The translations under genes and the position numbers were made by a program. The notes under the pieces are model-generated. The model saw only the letters and a list, made by a program, of their open reading frames with translations. It did not search any database and was not told the origin of the DNA. This document shows positions 1 to 7,502 of a DNA stretch of 64,000 bases, piece after piece; within the stretch, counting starts at the first letter, position 1, and every line of letters starts with the position of its first letter. The DNA is from CAZGUX01 sp046160045 (GTDB lineage: Bacteria; Acidobacteriota; Terriglobia; Bryobacterales; Bryobacteraceae): contig JBJXGR010000329.1 of the NCBI GenBank assembly GCA_046160045.1, forward strand, positions 5,730 to 69,729, in the 5' to 3' direction.

Positions 1-110
1 CGGTCTTGCATCTCGGGGCTGATTTTGTCGTACGGCTGGGTCGCCAGATCCTCCAGCGTCCCGGCTTGGGAGGCATAGCGATAGGCATGAAATGGAAAGA
101 CTTTGGCCAT
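1..110 (-). CDS. DUF1015 family protein, N-terminal fragment
   Basis: This is the first 36 codons of a minus-strand gene that runs off the left edge. It starts at an ATG at 110. The visible N-terminus (MAKVFPFHAYRYAS, then TLEDLATQPYDKISPEM) matches my memory of the start of DUF1015 proteins, which open with a PF-x-A-x-RY motif and then a P-Y-D-x-I-S/T-P-E motif. DUF1015 is a widespread uncharacterised family of about 400 residues, sometimes placed near serine metabolism genes. No function can be assigned from the fragment. No strong ribosome-binding site is seen upstream of the ATG. Confidence 0.7.
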   Translation of the reverse strand, partial: MAKVFPFHAYRYASQAGTLEDLATQPYDKISPEMQD

Positions 111-231
111 AACGTGAACCTTTCAGGGTAACAAAGCCGGGGGGGCCGGCCCGCGAAACAACCCGGACCGGCCGCCGCACGCAACTTCCGGGCAGGAGCA
201 CGCGATAAGTCGGTGGAAGGAGATCTTCTCG

Positions 232-564
232 ATGATCGAACCAGTCCGATTCACTCTCTCGCGAAGGCCTGACGCGGTCGGCCTGCGGTTGCCGCCGCGG
301 GTGGACGGGCGTTTCGGGCACTCCGCACTGAATCCGCAGCCCCTCCCGCCGAAACTGTGGGACCGGTTCCGCGAATTCGCATTGAACCCTCAGCCGCTGC
401 CGCCGCGGGCGGCCAGCCGCTACGAAAAGGTGGGTCTGAACCCTCAGCCGCTGCCACCGCGGATTTACGGCTACGTCGTGCGGAATCCCCAGCCTTTCGC
501 TCCCCGGGCCGTTGAAATGCCGCTATCGCAGTTCACGGCCAAGATGCTGGGAGTGATCCGCTAG
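232..564 (+). CDS. Small protein built of LNPQPLPP repeats
   Basis: A 110-residue protein with no recognised domain. Its middle holds three copies of the octamer LNPQPLPP, each followed by a basic residue (K/R) and a 10-11 residue spacer rich in R, Y, W and F. A degenerate fourth copy reads NPQPFAPR. The repeats begin near residues 33, 51 and 69 and the fourth near 84, so the period is 15-18. The start ATG has a good AAGGAGA ribosome-binding site 8-9 nt upstream, which argues for real translation. There is no signal peptide, membrane segment or cysteine. I recall the ALNPQPLPP motif from unannotated short bacterial proteins, but no function is known to me. The repeat could be a binding ligand or the core of a processed peptide; both ideas are inference. 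Confidence 0.75.
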   Translation: MIEPVRFTLSRRPDAVGLRLPPRVDGRFGHSALNPQPLPPKLWDRFREFALNPQPLPPRAASRYEKVGLNPQPLPPRIYGYVVRNPQPFAPRAVEMPLSQFTAKMLGVIR

Positions 565-587
565 GTTGACGGGATTTCTGGTCTCGC

Positions 588-1547
588 CTATTTGAGATAC
601 TTCTGAACGTCGGGATGCAGCAGCTTATGGATCTCCGGCTGCTCCAGGTTCCCTTTCGTGACCAGTGTCGGCGTGAGGTCGATTCGCTTGGCCGGCGGCT
701 TGCCTTTCAAGTGTTCCACCAGCGTGTGCACCGCCTCAAAACCCATGCGAAACGGGTCCTGAACCACCATCGCGTCGATCACGCCGGCCTTCAGTTCTTC
801 AATCAGCCCTTCGGTCGAGTCAAAGGTCACCAGCTTCACCTTGCCGGCCAGGTCCCTTTGCTTGATGGCAAGGGAAGCGCCGACCGAGCCCGGTTCCGCC
901 GAGGCGAACATGCCGGCGAGATCGGGGTGCGCGGAAAGCATGTTCTCCGCGGCGGCAAGACCCTTGGCGCGATCGGACATGCTGTACTGCTCGGCGGCGA
1001 TCTCAACGCCAGGGAATTCTTTGGCGATCACGTCGCGGAAACCGCGCTCGCGCTCCATCGTGGAATAACTCCCAGGCGCGAGCATGACCATCGCCACCTT
1101 CCCCTTGCCTCCGATCAACTCGCCTAATTTGCGTGCGGCCATCTGCCCGCCCTGGTAGTTGTTGGTAGCCAGGAAGGTCAGGTACTGATCGGAATCGAGG
1201 CCGGAGTCGAAGATCACGACGGGAATCCCCGCCTTGACGGCACGCTCGACCGGCGCGATCAGCGCGGTACGGTCGGTCGCTGCAATGGCCAGAGCATTCA
1301 CATGCCGGGCGACCAGCGAATCGATGATCTGAATCTGGCGGCTGTACTCGGTTTCCGCCGGAGGGCCGTTCCACTCGATGTCCACGTGGAACTCCTGGCC
1401 GGCGGCCAGCGCCCCCGCTTGCACCGTCTGCCAAAAGATGTGAGCCGTGGCCTTGGGGACCACCCCAATCACCACGCGGCGGGAGCCGCCACAGGCGGAG
1501 AGCGCAAGTCCCGCGGAGGCGGCGAGCAGTTCCCGGCGGGTGGTCAC
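588..1547 (-). CDS. Sugar ABC-type periplasmic-binding lipoprotein
   Basis: A 319-residue substrate-binding protein of the ribose/xylose-binding type (Peripla_BP_4). It captures a small solute, probably a sugar, outside the cytoplasmic membrane. The N-terminus has a twin-arginine-like TTRRELL stretch and then a lipobox ending LSAC, so a lipid-anchored and possibly Tat-exported protein is likely. The mature part has the usual pattern: IGVVPK at the start, NALAIAATD, PVVIFDSG, then a second lobe with VTFDST. I chose the GTG at 1547 because it overlaps the stop of the SDR gene upstream (GTGA); a longer frame to 1613 would lie inside that gene. No permease or ATPase gene lies nearby, so the transport partners are elsewhere or the protein acts as a sensor. 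Confidence 0.85.
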   Translation of the reverse strand: MTTRRELLAASAGLALSACGGSRRVVIGVVPKATAHIFWQTVQAGALAAGQEFHVDIEWNGPPAETEYSRQIQIIDSLVARHVNALAIAATDRTALIAPVERAVKAGIPVVIFDSGLDSDQYLTFLATNNYQGGQMAARKLGELIGGKGKVAMVMLAPGSYSTMERERGFRDVIAKEFPGVEIAAEQYSMSDRAKGLAAAENMLSAHPDLAGMFASAEPGSVGASLAIKQRDLAGKVKLVTFDSTEGLIEELKAGVIDAMVVQDPFRMGFEAVHTLVEHLKGKPPAKRIDLTPTLVTKGNLEQPEIHKLLHPDVQKYLK

Positions 1548-2284
1548 TGCGCGCACCAGCCTCCATCGATCAGGATGTCGGTGCCCGTGATGAACCCTGC
1601 ATCTTCCGAGCACAGGAACGCGGCGAGTTGCCCGATTTCCTCCAGGCGGCCCCAGCGGCCCAGCGGAATCTTCGAAAGGAACTGTGCGTTGAGCTCGGGA
1701 TTCTGGAGGATCGGCAGATTCATCTCGGTGGCGAACGGGCCGGGGCTGTTGCCGTTGACAGTGATGCCTTGGCCGGCCAATTCGAGCGCCAGCGCTCGTG
1801 TGAGGCCGAGCAGCGCCGTCTTACTCGACGAATACGCGGCGCGCCCGGGCAGCGAGATGTGGCTCATGATCGACGTCATGTTGAGGATGCGCCCGTAGCC
1901 CCTTCCCTTCATGTGCGGAACGAATGATCGGCACATCAGAAAGACGCTGGTGAGGTTGGTATCGATCACGCTCATCCACTCGGCGAGAGTAAAGTCGGTT
2001 ATGTTCTTTCTCAGGTTGACACCGGCGTTGTTGATAAGGATATCGACCTTTGCGAAGTGGGTGAGGATCTCGTTCTCCACGCGGCGGACGTCATCCTCCC
2101 GGGTGACGTCGGCGACGAAGACGTGAGCTTCCGGACCGCACTCGCGAGCGGCCTCGGTCAGCTGTTCGCGGTTGCGGGAGACCAGGGCGAGCGAGGCGCC
2201 TTCGGCCGCCAGCGCGAGCGCCATGGCTTTCCCGAGGCCCTTGCTGGCCCCGGTGATGACAGCGACTTTACCTTGAAGTTTCAT
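1544..2284 (-). CDS. Short-chain dehydrogenase/reductase
   Basis: A 246-residue classical SDR oxidoreductase using NAD(P)H. Visible motifs are the cofactor loop TGASKGLG near residue 11, NNAG near 87, a serine in NMTSIMS and the catalytic YSSSK near 152, then the P-G motif after NGNSPG. It most resembles gluconate 5-dehydrogenase or 3-oxoacyl reductase-like SDRs; the substrate cannot be read from sequence. Its ATG overlaps the stop of the PH-domain gene (ATGA) and its stop overlaps the start of the binding lipoprotein (GTGA), so the three are translationally coupled. Pairing with a sugar-binding lipoprotein suggests a sugar or sugar-acid substrate, which is inference. Confidence 0.9.
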   Translation of the reverse strand: MKLQGKVAVITGASKGLGKAMALALAAEGASLALVSRNREQLTEAARECGPEAHVFVADVTREDDVRRVENEILTHFAKVDILINNAGVNLRKNITDFTLAEWMSVIDTNLTSVFLMCRSFVPHMKGRGYGRILNMTSIMSHISLPGRAAYSSSKTALLGLTRALALELAGQGITVNGNSPGPFATEMNLPILQNPELNAQFLSKIPLGRWGRLEEIGQLAAFLCSEDAGFITGTDILIDGGWCAQ

Positions 2285-2727
2285 GGTTTGTTTCCAGGCT
2301 GGCGGCCGGCCGCGTCCAGAATCGCGTCCGCGATCCGGCGCGGGCTGTCGATGCCTTCCATCACGATGCCTCCGGAATCGCCCGCGGTGACGATCGTCAC
2401 CGAGCCGAGGCCAACCACCCGCTGGCCGAGCGTCTGATCGACCCGAATGTCCTGGATCTTACCGAGGGGCAGCGTCCGGGTGGACCTGGATAACAGGCCG
2501 GACTCATAGCGTAGTTTGTCGCCCTCTAGCGTCGCGACCGTCGACAGTCGGCGGATATGCTTTTGGGCGGGAATCAGGAACGCCAGCGCGGCCGCGGCCA
2601 CCGGCCACAAGCCGGCATCCGGTGCGACTTGTGCCGACCCGGCCGCCACGCCCACGACAAACAGGGCGGCTACGAGGTAGCCCACCCAAACGAACTTGAG
2701 GCTGGGACGCACAACCAGCTCAGGCAT
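2281..2727 (-). CDS. PH-domain membrane protein (bPH2-like)
   Basis: A 148-residue protein with two hydrophobic segments (about residues 15-50) followed by a bacterial PH domain. The telltale stretch is LEGDKLRYESGLLSRSTRTL, continuing to LGKIQDIRVDQTLGQRVVGLGSVTI, which is the bPH_2 signature. The start at 2727 has AGGAGA nine bases upstream. An ATG at 2754 is in frame but has no such site. The frame stays open on this strand to 3870, but that part only shadows the opposite gene. It is the first gene of a tightly coupled three-gene operon with the SDR and the binding lipoprotein. Such proteins are usually membrane-bound with unknown ligands. Confidence 0.85.
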   Translation of the reverse strand: MPELVVRPSLKFVWVGYLVAALFVVGVAAGSAQVAPDAGLWPVAAAALAFLIPAQKHIRRLSTVATLEGDKLRYESGLLSRSTRTLPLGKIQDIRVDQTLGQRVVGLGSVTIVTAGDSGGIVMEGIDSPRRIADAILDAAGRQPGNKP

Positions 2728-2780
2728 GATCCGAAGTCTCCTGAATCGCACCATTGTACTCTCGCGCGGCGTGCCGGTAG

Positions 2781-2786
2781 TACGAT
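2781..2786 (+). promoter_or_regulatory. -10-like hexamer for a leaderless gene
   Basis: TACGAT lies seven bases before the ATG at 2794, and no Shine-Dalgarno sequence is visible. Transcription from such an element would begin at or next to the start codon. This matches the same layout at 27342, 33540, 37074, 44423 and 62309. Confidence 0.45.
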
Positions 2787-2793
2787 GGTCAAC

Positions 2794-3873
2794 ATGAGGC
2801 GCTTTGCCGTTGCACTTACCGTTCTCTCGTTTCCCTTCGGGCTGCGAGCCGATTTCTCGTACACGGAGACCTCCAAGATCACGGGCGGGGCGATGGCCGG
2901 CGCCATGAAGTTCGCGGGCATCTTCAGCAAGAAACTGCGGGAGCCGATCCAGTCGACGGTGGCCGTAAAAGGCAACCGCATGTTTCACGGGTCCAACGAC
3001 TCGGCGCAGGTGATCGATTTGGACGCCGAGACCATCACCCAGATCGACTACACGCGGAAGCAGTATTCGGTGATGACTTTCGCCGAGATGGTGGAGGCGA
3101 TGAAAGCGGCAACCGAAAAAATGAGCCAGGCCCGGCAGGAAGCCGCGGCCCAGCAGCCGACCGCCGGACAGCCGACCGCCCAAATGGAATACAAGATCTC
3201 GGTAAAAGAGACCGGCCAGACCAAGGAGATCAACGGGTTCTCCACCAAGCAGGTGGTGATGACGCTCGAGGCCGAGATGAAGGACAAGAAGAGCGGGGAG
3301 ACCGGGACGATGGACATGACGGCGGATATGTGGATCGCGCCGAAGGTGAAGGGCCACGAGGAAATCGACGAGTTCTACAAGCGCATGGCGCAGAAGATCG
3401 CGTTCACGCCGGCCGGCATGCAGCTTGCGGCCGCTGGCGCGGGCCAGATGCAGGGCGGCATGGTCAAAATTCAGGGTGAGGTGGCGAAGATGAACGGAAT
3501 CGCCATCGTGAACACGATCCGCATGGGCGTCGCGGGCGATGGGACCTCCGGCGGCGGCGGCAGCGCGCAGCCATCGTCGAGCGCGAGCAGCCAACCGGCG
3601 CCGTCGATGAAGGACGCCCTCGGCGGTGCGGTCCTCGGCGGATTTGGCCGTTTCGGGCGCAGAAAACCGAAAGAGGAGCCGAAGAAGGAAGAGCCCAAGC
3701 AGGAGCAGACTCCTCCTCCACAGCAACAGCCGCAGCAGGGTTCTGCGTCCCTGATGGAAATGACGGTTGAAATGAGCGGGCTGACGCAGGCGCCGGTGGA
3801 CGCTTCGCGGTTCCAGGTCCCGTCGGGCTTCAAGATGGTGGAGTCCCCGATGAAGAAGATGAGCCAACAATAG
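2794..3873 (+). CDS. Exported hypothetical protein with proline/glutamine-rich tail linker
   Basis: A 359-residue exported protein with signal peptide MRRFAVALTVLSFPFGLRA. The mature part has a beta-rich, lipoprotein-assay-like pattern (TVAVKGNRMF, SAQVIDLDAETITQIDYTRKQYSVMTF) recalling DUF4412-type proteins, then a second half with TKEINGFSTKQVVMTLEAEM and a tryptophan-containing WIAPKVKG. The C-terminal 120 residues contain a glycine/serine stretch, a lysine/glutamate stretch and a run of P/Q before a short conserved-looking end. I prefer the ATG at 2794 over 2785 because TACGAT sits seven bases upstream and the signal peptide starts cleanly there. It is divergent from the PH-SDR operon. 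Function unknown. Confidence 0.75.
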   Translation: MRRFAVALTVLSFPFGLRADFSYTETSKITGGAMAGAMKFAGIFSKKLREPIQSTVAVKGNRMFHGSNDSAQVIDLDAETITQIDYTRKQYSVMTFAEMVEAMKAATEKMSQARQEAAAQQPTAGQPTAQMEYKISVKETGQTKEINGFSTKQVVMTLEAEMKDKKSGETGTMDMTADMWIAPKVKGHEEIDEFYKRMAQKIAFTPAGMQLAAAGAGQMQGGMVKIQGEVAKMNGIAIVNTIRMGVAGDGTSGGGGSAQPSSSASSQPAPSMKDALGGAVLGGFGRFGRRKPKEEPKKEEPKQEQTPPPQQQPQQGSASLMEMTVEMSGLTQAPVDASRFQVPSGFKMVESPMKKMSQQ

Positions 3874-3920
3874 CCCAAGCCGGGTAACGGTTGGCCCGCG
3901 GCGAGCGTCGGTATCTCCAG

Positions 3921-5663
3921 ATGAAGTGGTTTGCGTTGCTGATGGCCGGAGTGGTGGCGGTCGCCTTCGCCCAGCCGGGTGGCTTTCGCCAGTTCCCCGG
4001 AGGGGGAGGTCAAGGCGGAGCGGGCGGCCCTGGGCGATTGGGCTTTCCGCAGGGCCAGTCCCAGACGGAGGCCCCGCCGGTTCCGCCTGAAGATTTGTGC
4101 ACGGTCGAAGGCCGGGTCACCAATGCGGCGACGGGCGAACCGCTCACCAAGACAACGCTCCTGATGGTCCGGGCGGCCGGCGGTGGAGGGCGCAGGCAGC
4201 CGTATTCGGCCTCGACCGACGCCGAAGGCCGTTTCAAATTGAAGGACATCGAGCCAGGTCCCTATCAGTTCTTTGCCACCCGCAACGGTTTCGTCCGCCA
4301 GGAGTACGGCGCGAAGCAACCCGGCCGCCGCGGCACCGCCCTCACTTTGAACAAAGGGCAGCGGCTGGCTGACATCTCTTTCCCGCTCTTGCGGCAAGCG
4401 GTGATCACCGGCCGGGTTCAGGACGAGGACGGCGAACCGCTCTCGGCCGTGCAGGTCAGCGCGGTGCGATATGCGTGGTTCCAGGGCCGGCGGCAGTTGA
4501 CGCCCGCCGGCAGCGCGCAGACCGACGATCGCGGCCTCTATCGCATTCACGACCTGCCGCCCGGCAAGTACTTGATCAGCGCCGTCTACCGTGGCAATTG
4601 GGCCGCCGGGTTCGCCCAGAACCGGTCGGCGATCGAGATGCCGGAGGAAACCTACCCGACCACCTATTATCCCGGTACCCCCGATCCTACGGTTGCGGCG
4701 AAGATCGAGGTGAAGGCCGGAGGGGAGGCGCAGGGTATCGATGTGAGGCTTGGGAAGATCCCGGCGGTGACGGTCCGCGGGCGGGTGGAAAACCAGACAG
4801 CCGGCCGGATGGAACAGATCTTCGTGATGATGACGCCGCGCGGGCAGGCGACCTTCGCCGAACGGCGGCCAGGGCGCCTGGACCCTAAGGGTAACTTCGA
4901 GATTCGCGGCGTCGCACCGGGATCCTACACGGTTTCGGCGAACTACAATCGGGGGCAGTCGCGGTATAGCGCGCAACTTCCCGTCGAGGTCGGCCGTACC
5001 TCGATTGACGGGTTGGTCTTGACCATCGCTCCCGGCCTGGAACTGAAGGGTGTCGCCAAGGCGGAAGGGGATGCCGTCCTTCCAACCGGAGTGAGCGTCT
5101 CGCTGTCCGCTCGGGAAACGCCGATGATGTTCGGCCTCAACACCCGCATCGGTGACGGCGGCGTCTTTTCGTTCGAATCGGTATCCCCGGATGTTTACGA
5201 CGTGCGGACCCGAGGGTTAACCGGCGGATTTTATCTGAAAGCCGTGAAATATGGTCCTCAGCAGGCTCTCGATACCGGAGTGAACCTGACGGCGGGCGCC
5301 ACTGGTGCGCTGGAGTTAGTCTTCAGTCCGAACGGGGCGACGGTGGAAGGCAATGTGACACGGGACGGCAAGGCGGTCTCCGGAGCCACGGTGGTGCTCG
5401 CGCCGGAAGGGGCAAAACCGAACCGCCCGGACCTCTACCGCACGGCGACCTCCGACGACAGCGGCCATTATTCGATCGACAGTCTGGCGCCCGGCAAGTA
5501 CCGGCTGTATGCCTTCGAGGATCTCGAGGACGGTGCGGGGCAGGACCCGGAGTTCCTGAAGGAATTCGAGAACATGGCGGAGAAGGTGGAGTTGGAGGAG
5601 AAGGCGGCTCTGACGAAGCCACTGACAGTGATTGCGGTGGAGGGGCGGGTCCAGGCGCAGTGA
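3921..5663 (+). CDS. Exported carboxypeptidase-regulatory-like repeat protein
   Basis: A 580-residue exported protein with signal peptide MKWFALLMAGVVAVAFAQ and a Gly/Gln-rich linker. At least four or five beta-sandwich modules of the carboxypeptidase-regulatory/CNA-B type follow. The modules open with TVEGRV, VITGRV, TVRGRV and TVEGNV, and several close with L-x-PGKY (DLPPGKYLISA, SLAPGKYRLYA). Proteins of this architecture are abundant in Acidobacteria as surface or periplasmic scaffolds; no enzyme domain is visible. The gene follows the 2794 gene by 47 nt and may be co-transcribed. The start at 3921 is chosen for the signal peptide; no strong ribosome-binding site is present. Confidence 0.85.
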   Translation: MKWFALLMAGVVAVAFAQPGGFRQFPGGGGQGGAGGPGRLGFPQGQSQTEAPPVPPEDLCTVEGRVTNAATGEPLTKTTLLMVRAAGGGGRRQPYSASTDAEGRFKLKDIEPGPYQFFATRNGFVRQEYGAKQPGRRGTALTLNKGQRLADISFPLLRQAVITGRVQDEDGEPLSAVQVSAVRYAWFQGRRQLTPAGSAQTDDRGLYRIHDLPPGKYLISAVYRGNWAAGFAQNRSAIEMPEETYPTTYYPGTPDPTVAAKIEVKAGGEAQGIDVRLGKIPAVTVRGRVENQTAGRMEQIFVMMTPRGQATFAERRPGRLDPKGNFEIRGVAPGSYTVSANYNRGQSRYSAQLPVEVGRTSIDGLVLTIAPGLELKGVAKAEGDAVLPTGVSVSLSARETPMMFGLNTRIGDGGVFSFESVSPDVYDVRTRGLTGGFYLKAVKYGPQQALDTGVNLTAGATGALELVFSPNGATVEGNVTRDGKAVSGATVVLAPEGAKPNRPDLYRTATSDDSGHYSIDSLAPGKYRLYAFEDLEDGAGQDPEFLKEFENMAEKVELEEKAALTKPLTVIAVEGRVQAQ

Positions 5664-5693
5664 GGTGTTTCAGTTCAGTTGCCGTCCAGCCGG

Positions 5694-6145
5694 TCAGGCA
5701 GCCCTATTCCGGACGGCTTCGATTCTGATACTCTCCTGCGTGATTCGTTGGCATAAGTGAATTCGGAATTTGAGCTTGACGGTCCTGCTCGGCTCCCGAT
5801 AGTTGCCTGTCTGAGTAGTGTGGTCAGACCAAATCTCGCTGTGCGAATAGTTGTCAGCCAAAGGAACGTGGCGCATGAAAGACGCATAGGTCGGGCCTGT
5901 TCCTGAACAATGACCGGAGGAATGTCCGACACTTCGAACGCGACGACGCCCAACCCGTTAAACTTGCCGTCCTCGGCAAACAGCGCATCTTCAGGTTCGC
6001 TCAGGTTCCCCCTTACTAAAGTCCTCGGAAAGCGGATCGCGGCCGGTGCAAGCTGGCCTTCCACAAAGTCCTCGCGGCCGTACCTCAGGTACAGAGGCTC
6101 GTTCCTGTCAAAGTCGGGAAGCACCTGACGATGACGCTGGTACAT
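5694..6145 (-). pseudogene. Decayed third gene of the TIGR04255 cassette
   Basis: On the minus strand from an ATG at 6145 (preceded by AGAGAGA) the frame reads MYQRHRQVLPDFDRNEPLYLRYG and continues through EVSDIPPVIVQEQ. It then loses register near 5895. The next frame continues the same protein (PTYASFMRHVPLADNYSHSE, later NYREPSRTVKLKFRI and ITQESIRIEAVR) to a stop at 5694. A single missing G in a short G run (GGCCC where GGGCCC is expected) explains the shift. I recall intact homologues with this continuous order beside TIGR04255 genes. Function of the family is unknown. A sequencing indel alone could explain this copy, but its neighbours carry other lesions. Confidence 0.7.
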
Positions 6146-6158
6146 TCTCTCTGGGCGG

Positions 6159-6670
6159 TTAGGAGGCGAGATGTACACGGATCTGAAAGATGGTCTTCTT
6201 CAATGTGGATTCGGTGGTGCTCAATTCTCAAGCCACGGGCTCGCTGCGACCCGAATACGTCGCTGCGGCAATCTCGCCGGTGTTGTAGATCTCAATCTCT
6301 GCACGGCTAAAACCTTCGACGAAGGACCGAACCGCCCAACGATCTGGCACGTGCTTTGGCGGGGACGGTCCTCGACGCTCTTGAAGCGGATCTGCTGCCC
6401 CCCACTCACCTTTTGCCTTCCGCGGAAGGAGGCATAGCCATCTTCGCCGTAAGTATTCCAATCGCGTCCCAGAGTCACCGTACTGCTCAATCGCCGTCGC
6501 GCTTCGACGAAGCGAGCTTTTGTCAGCCAGTACGCGCTCTTGTAAATCTCCTCGAACTTGGCGAGCAGGTCCTTTCCGTAGACCTTTGAGGTCACTGCCT
6601 CATCGTTTTGATCGAAGATGGGATTGGATCCAATCGGTGGCCTATAGTCAGCTACCTGCAGTTGCGGCAA
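6159..6670 (-). pseudogene. Decayed second gene of the TIGR04255 cassette, with internal inversion
   Basis: The frame probably starts at a TTG at 6670, eight bases after GGAAGGAG and one base past the TIGR04255 stop. It reads LPQLQVADYRPPIGSNPIF and on to TVTLGRDWNTYG. It then becomes meaningless for about 116 bases and resumes as SFVEGFSRAEIEIYNTGEIA. The missing middle (PPNDLARALAGTVLDALEA, then LLPPTHLLPSAEGGIAI) is encoded on the opposite strand exactly there, at about 6327-6442, so this block is inverted. Downstream, a TGA at 6228-6230 falls where homologues have Trp before ELSTTESTLKKTIFQIRVHL, and the frame ends at TAA 6159. The gene cannot give an intact product. Expected order is from memory of homologues. 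Confidence 0.75.
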
Positions 6671-6671
6671 G

Positions 6672-7398
6672 TCAGTACTCCTTCCTCTGTCCGAAAAGCT
6701 CCCGTGCCTTGTCGGTAAGGCAACCCTCAAAGAATTCATTCTTTCGGTTGCGGAGGGTCTCGATCAATCCCCAAACCTCGCTATCTGACGCCAACTCGGT
6801 ACTTTCTTTGAACACGTCAAGGTCAAGAATCACGGAGTTCATGTCCTCGCTTGGCGGCGGAATCGCCGTCTGCGTAAGAATCAACACGCCCCCAAAGTCA
6901 GCTTGGGGAAACTGAAGCTGCATGAAAAAGCCACTGATCCCTTGAGGAAGGACAGGCGAGACCTCCGGTGTCGTTCGGAAGTAGTCTTTGTAGTCAATCG
7001 CGCGAAGGGGGATATCGATCTGGTTGATATAGCGAACAGCAACACGCGTAATCCTTCGCGGACCGACCACCCTGCTGTAGATCTCCCAAAGTCGCCGCCC
7101 TTCATCGCGCAACTCACCCTAGTTGCCATAAGGGCGCAGGCGACTGAATGTGAAGCCATCAAGCCTCACCTGGAAGATCTCCCTGCCGTTTTCGGTCGTA
7201 AGAGCAAATCCCATCACAGTCTGTTTTGCAACGGCGCCAATGACCCTGCATGTAGACACGTTTCTTCTTCCCCGGATACCGGTCTTTCACTTCACGGTGG
7301 ATGCCCTCTAGCGTTTCCAGTGTTACGCCCGAGGGCAGCTCGACGCGGATGTCGATTAACGCTTCGGTGATCGGCGCGTTCTCGTACTGAATCGCCAC
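6672..7398 (-). pseudogene. TIGR04255 family gene, broken
   Basis: The start at 7398 (MAIQYENAPITEALIDIRVE) and the end (RRITRVAVRYINQIDIPL to ARELFGQRKEY) fit TIGR04255, an uncharacterised and sporadically distributed family of about 250 residues. Two lesions are visible. The first is a frameshift near 7236-7245, after RVYMQG; the continuing frame reads IGAVAKQTVMGFALTTENGR and IFQVRLDGFTFSRLRPYGN. The second is an in-frame TAG at 7119-7121, where the family has Trp, before GELRDEGRRLWEIYSRVV. Together with the two downstream companions this marks a decayed three-gene cassette. Its biological role is unknown to me. Confidence 0.8.
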
Positions 7399-7502
7399 GT
7401 TTTCAAGGTCCTACCCATTCGGATGTAAGGACGCGTTGACGGCGTCCAAACAAAGTTTATCAGGAATGTTTGGCCGCACGTCAGACTTTGTCGCTCCACC
7501 GC

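Noticed and set aside
2728..3870. Long minus-strand open frame continuing upstream of the PH-domain protein
   Set aside because: Its residues are His/Leu/Arg-rich nonsense opposite a gene with a signal peptide, and AGGAGA marks the PH start at 2727.
5694..7398. Reassigned stop codons (TAG and TGA read as Trp) instead of pseudogenes
   Set aside because: The same cassette also has frameshifts and an inversion, and intact genes in the window end with both TAG and TGA.
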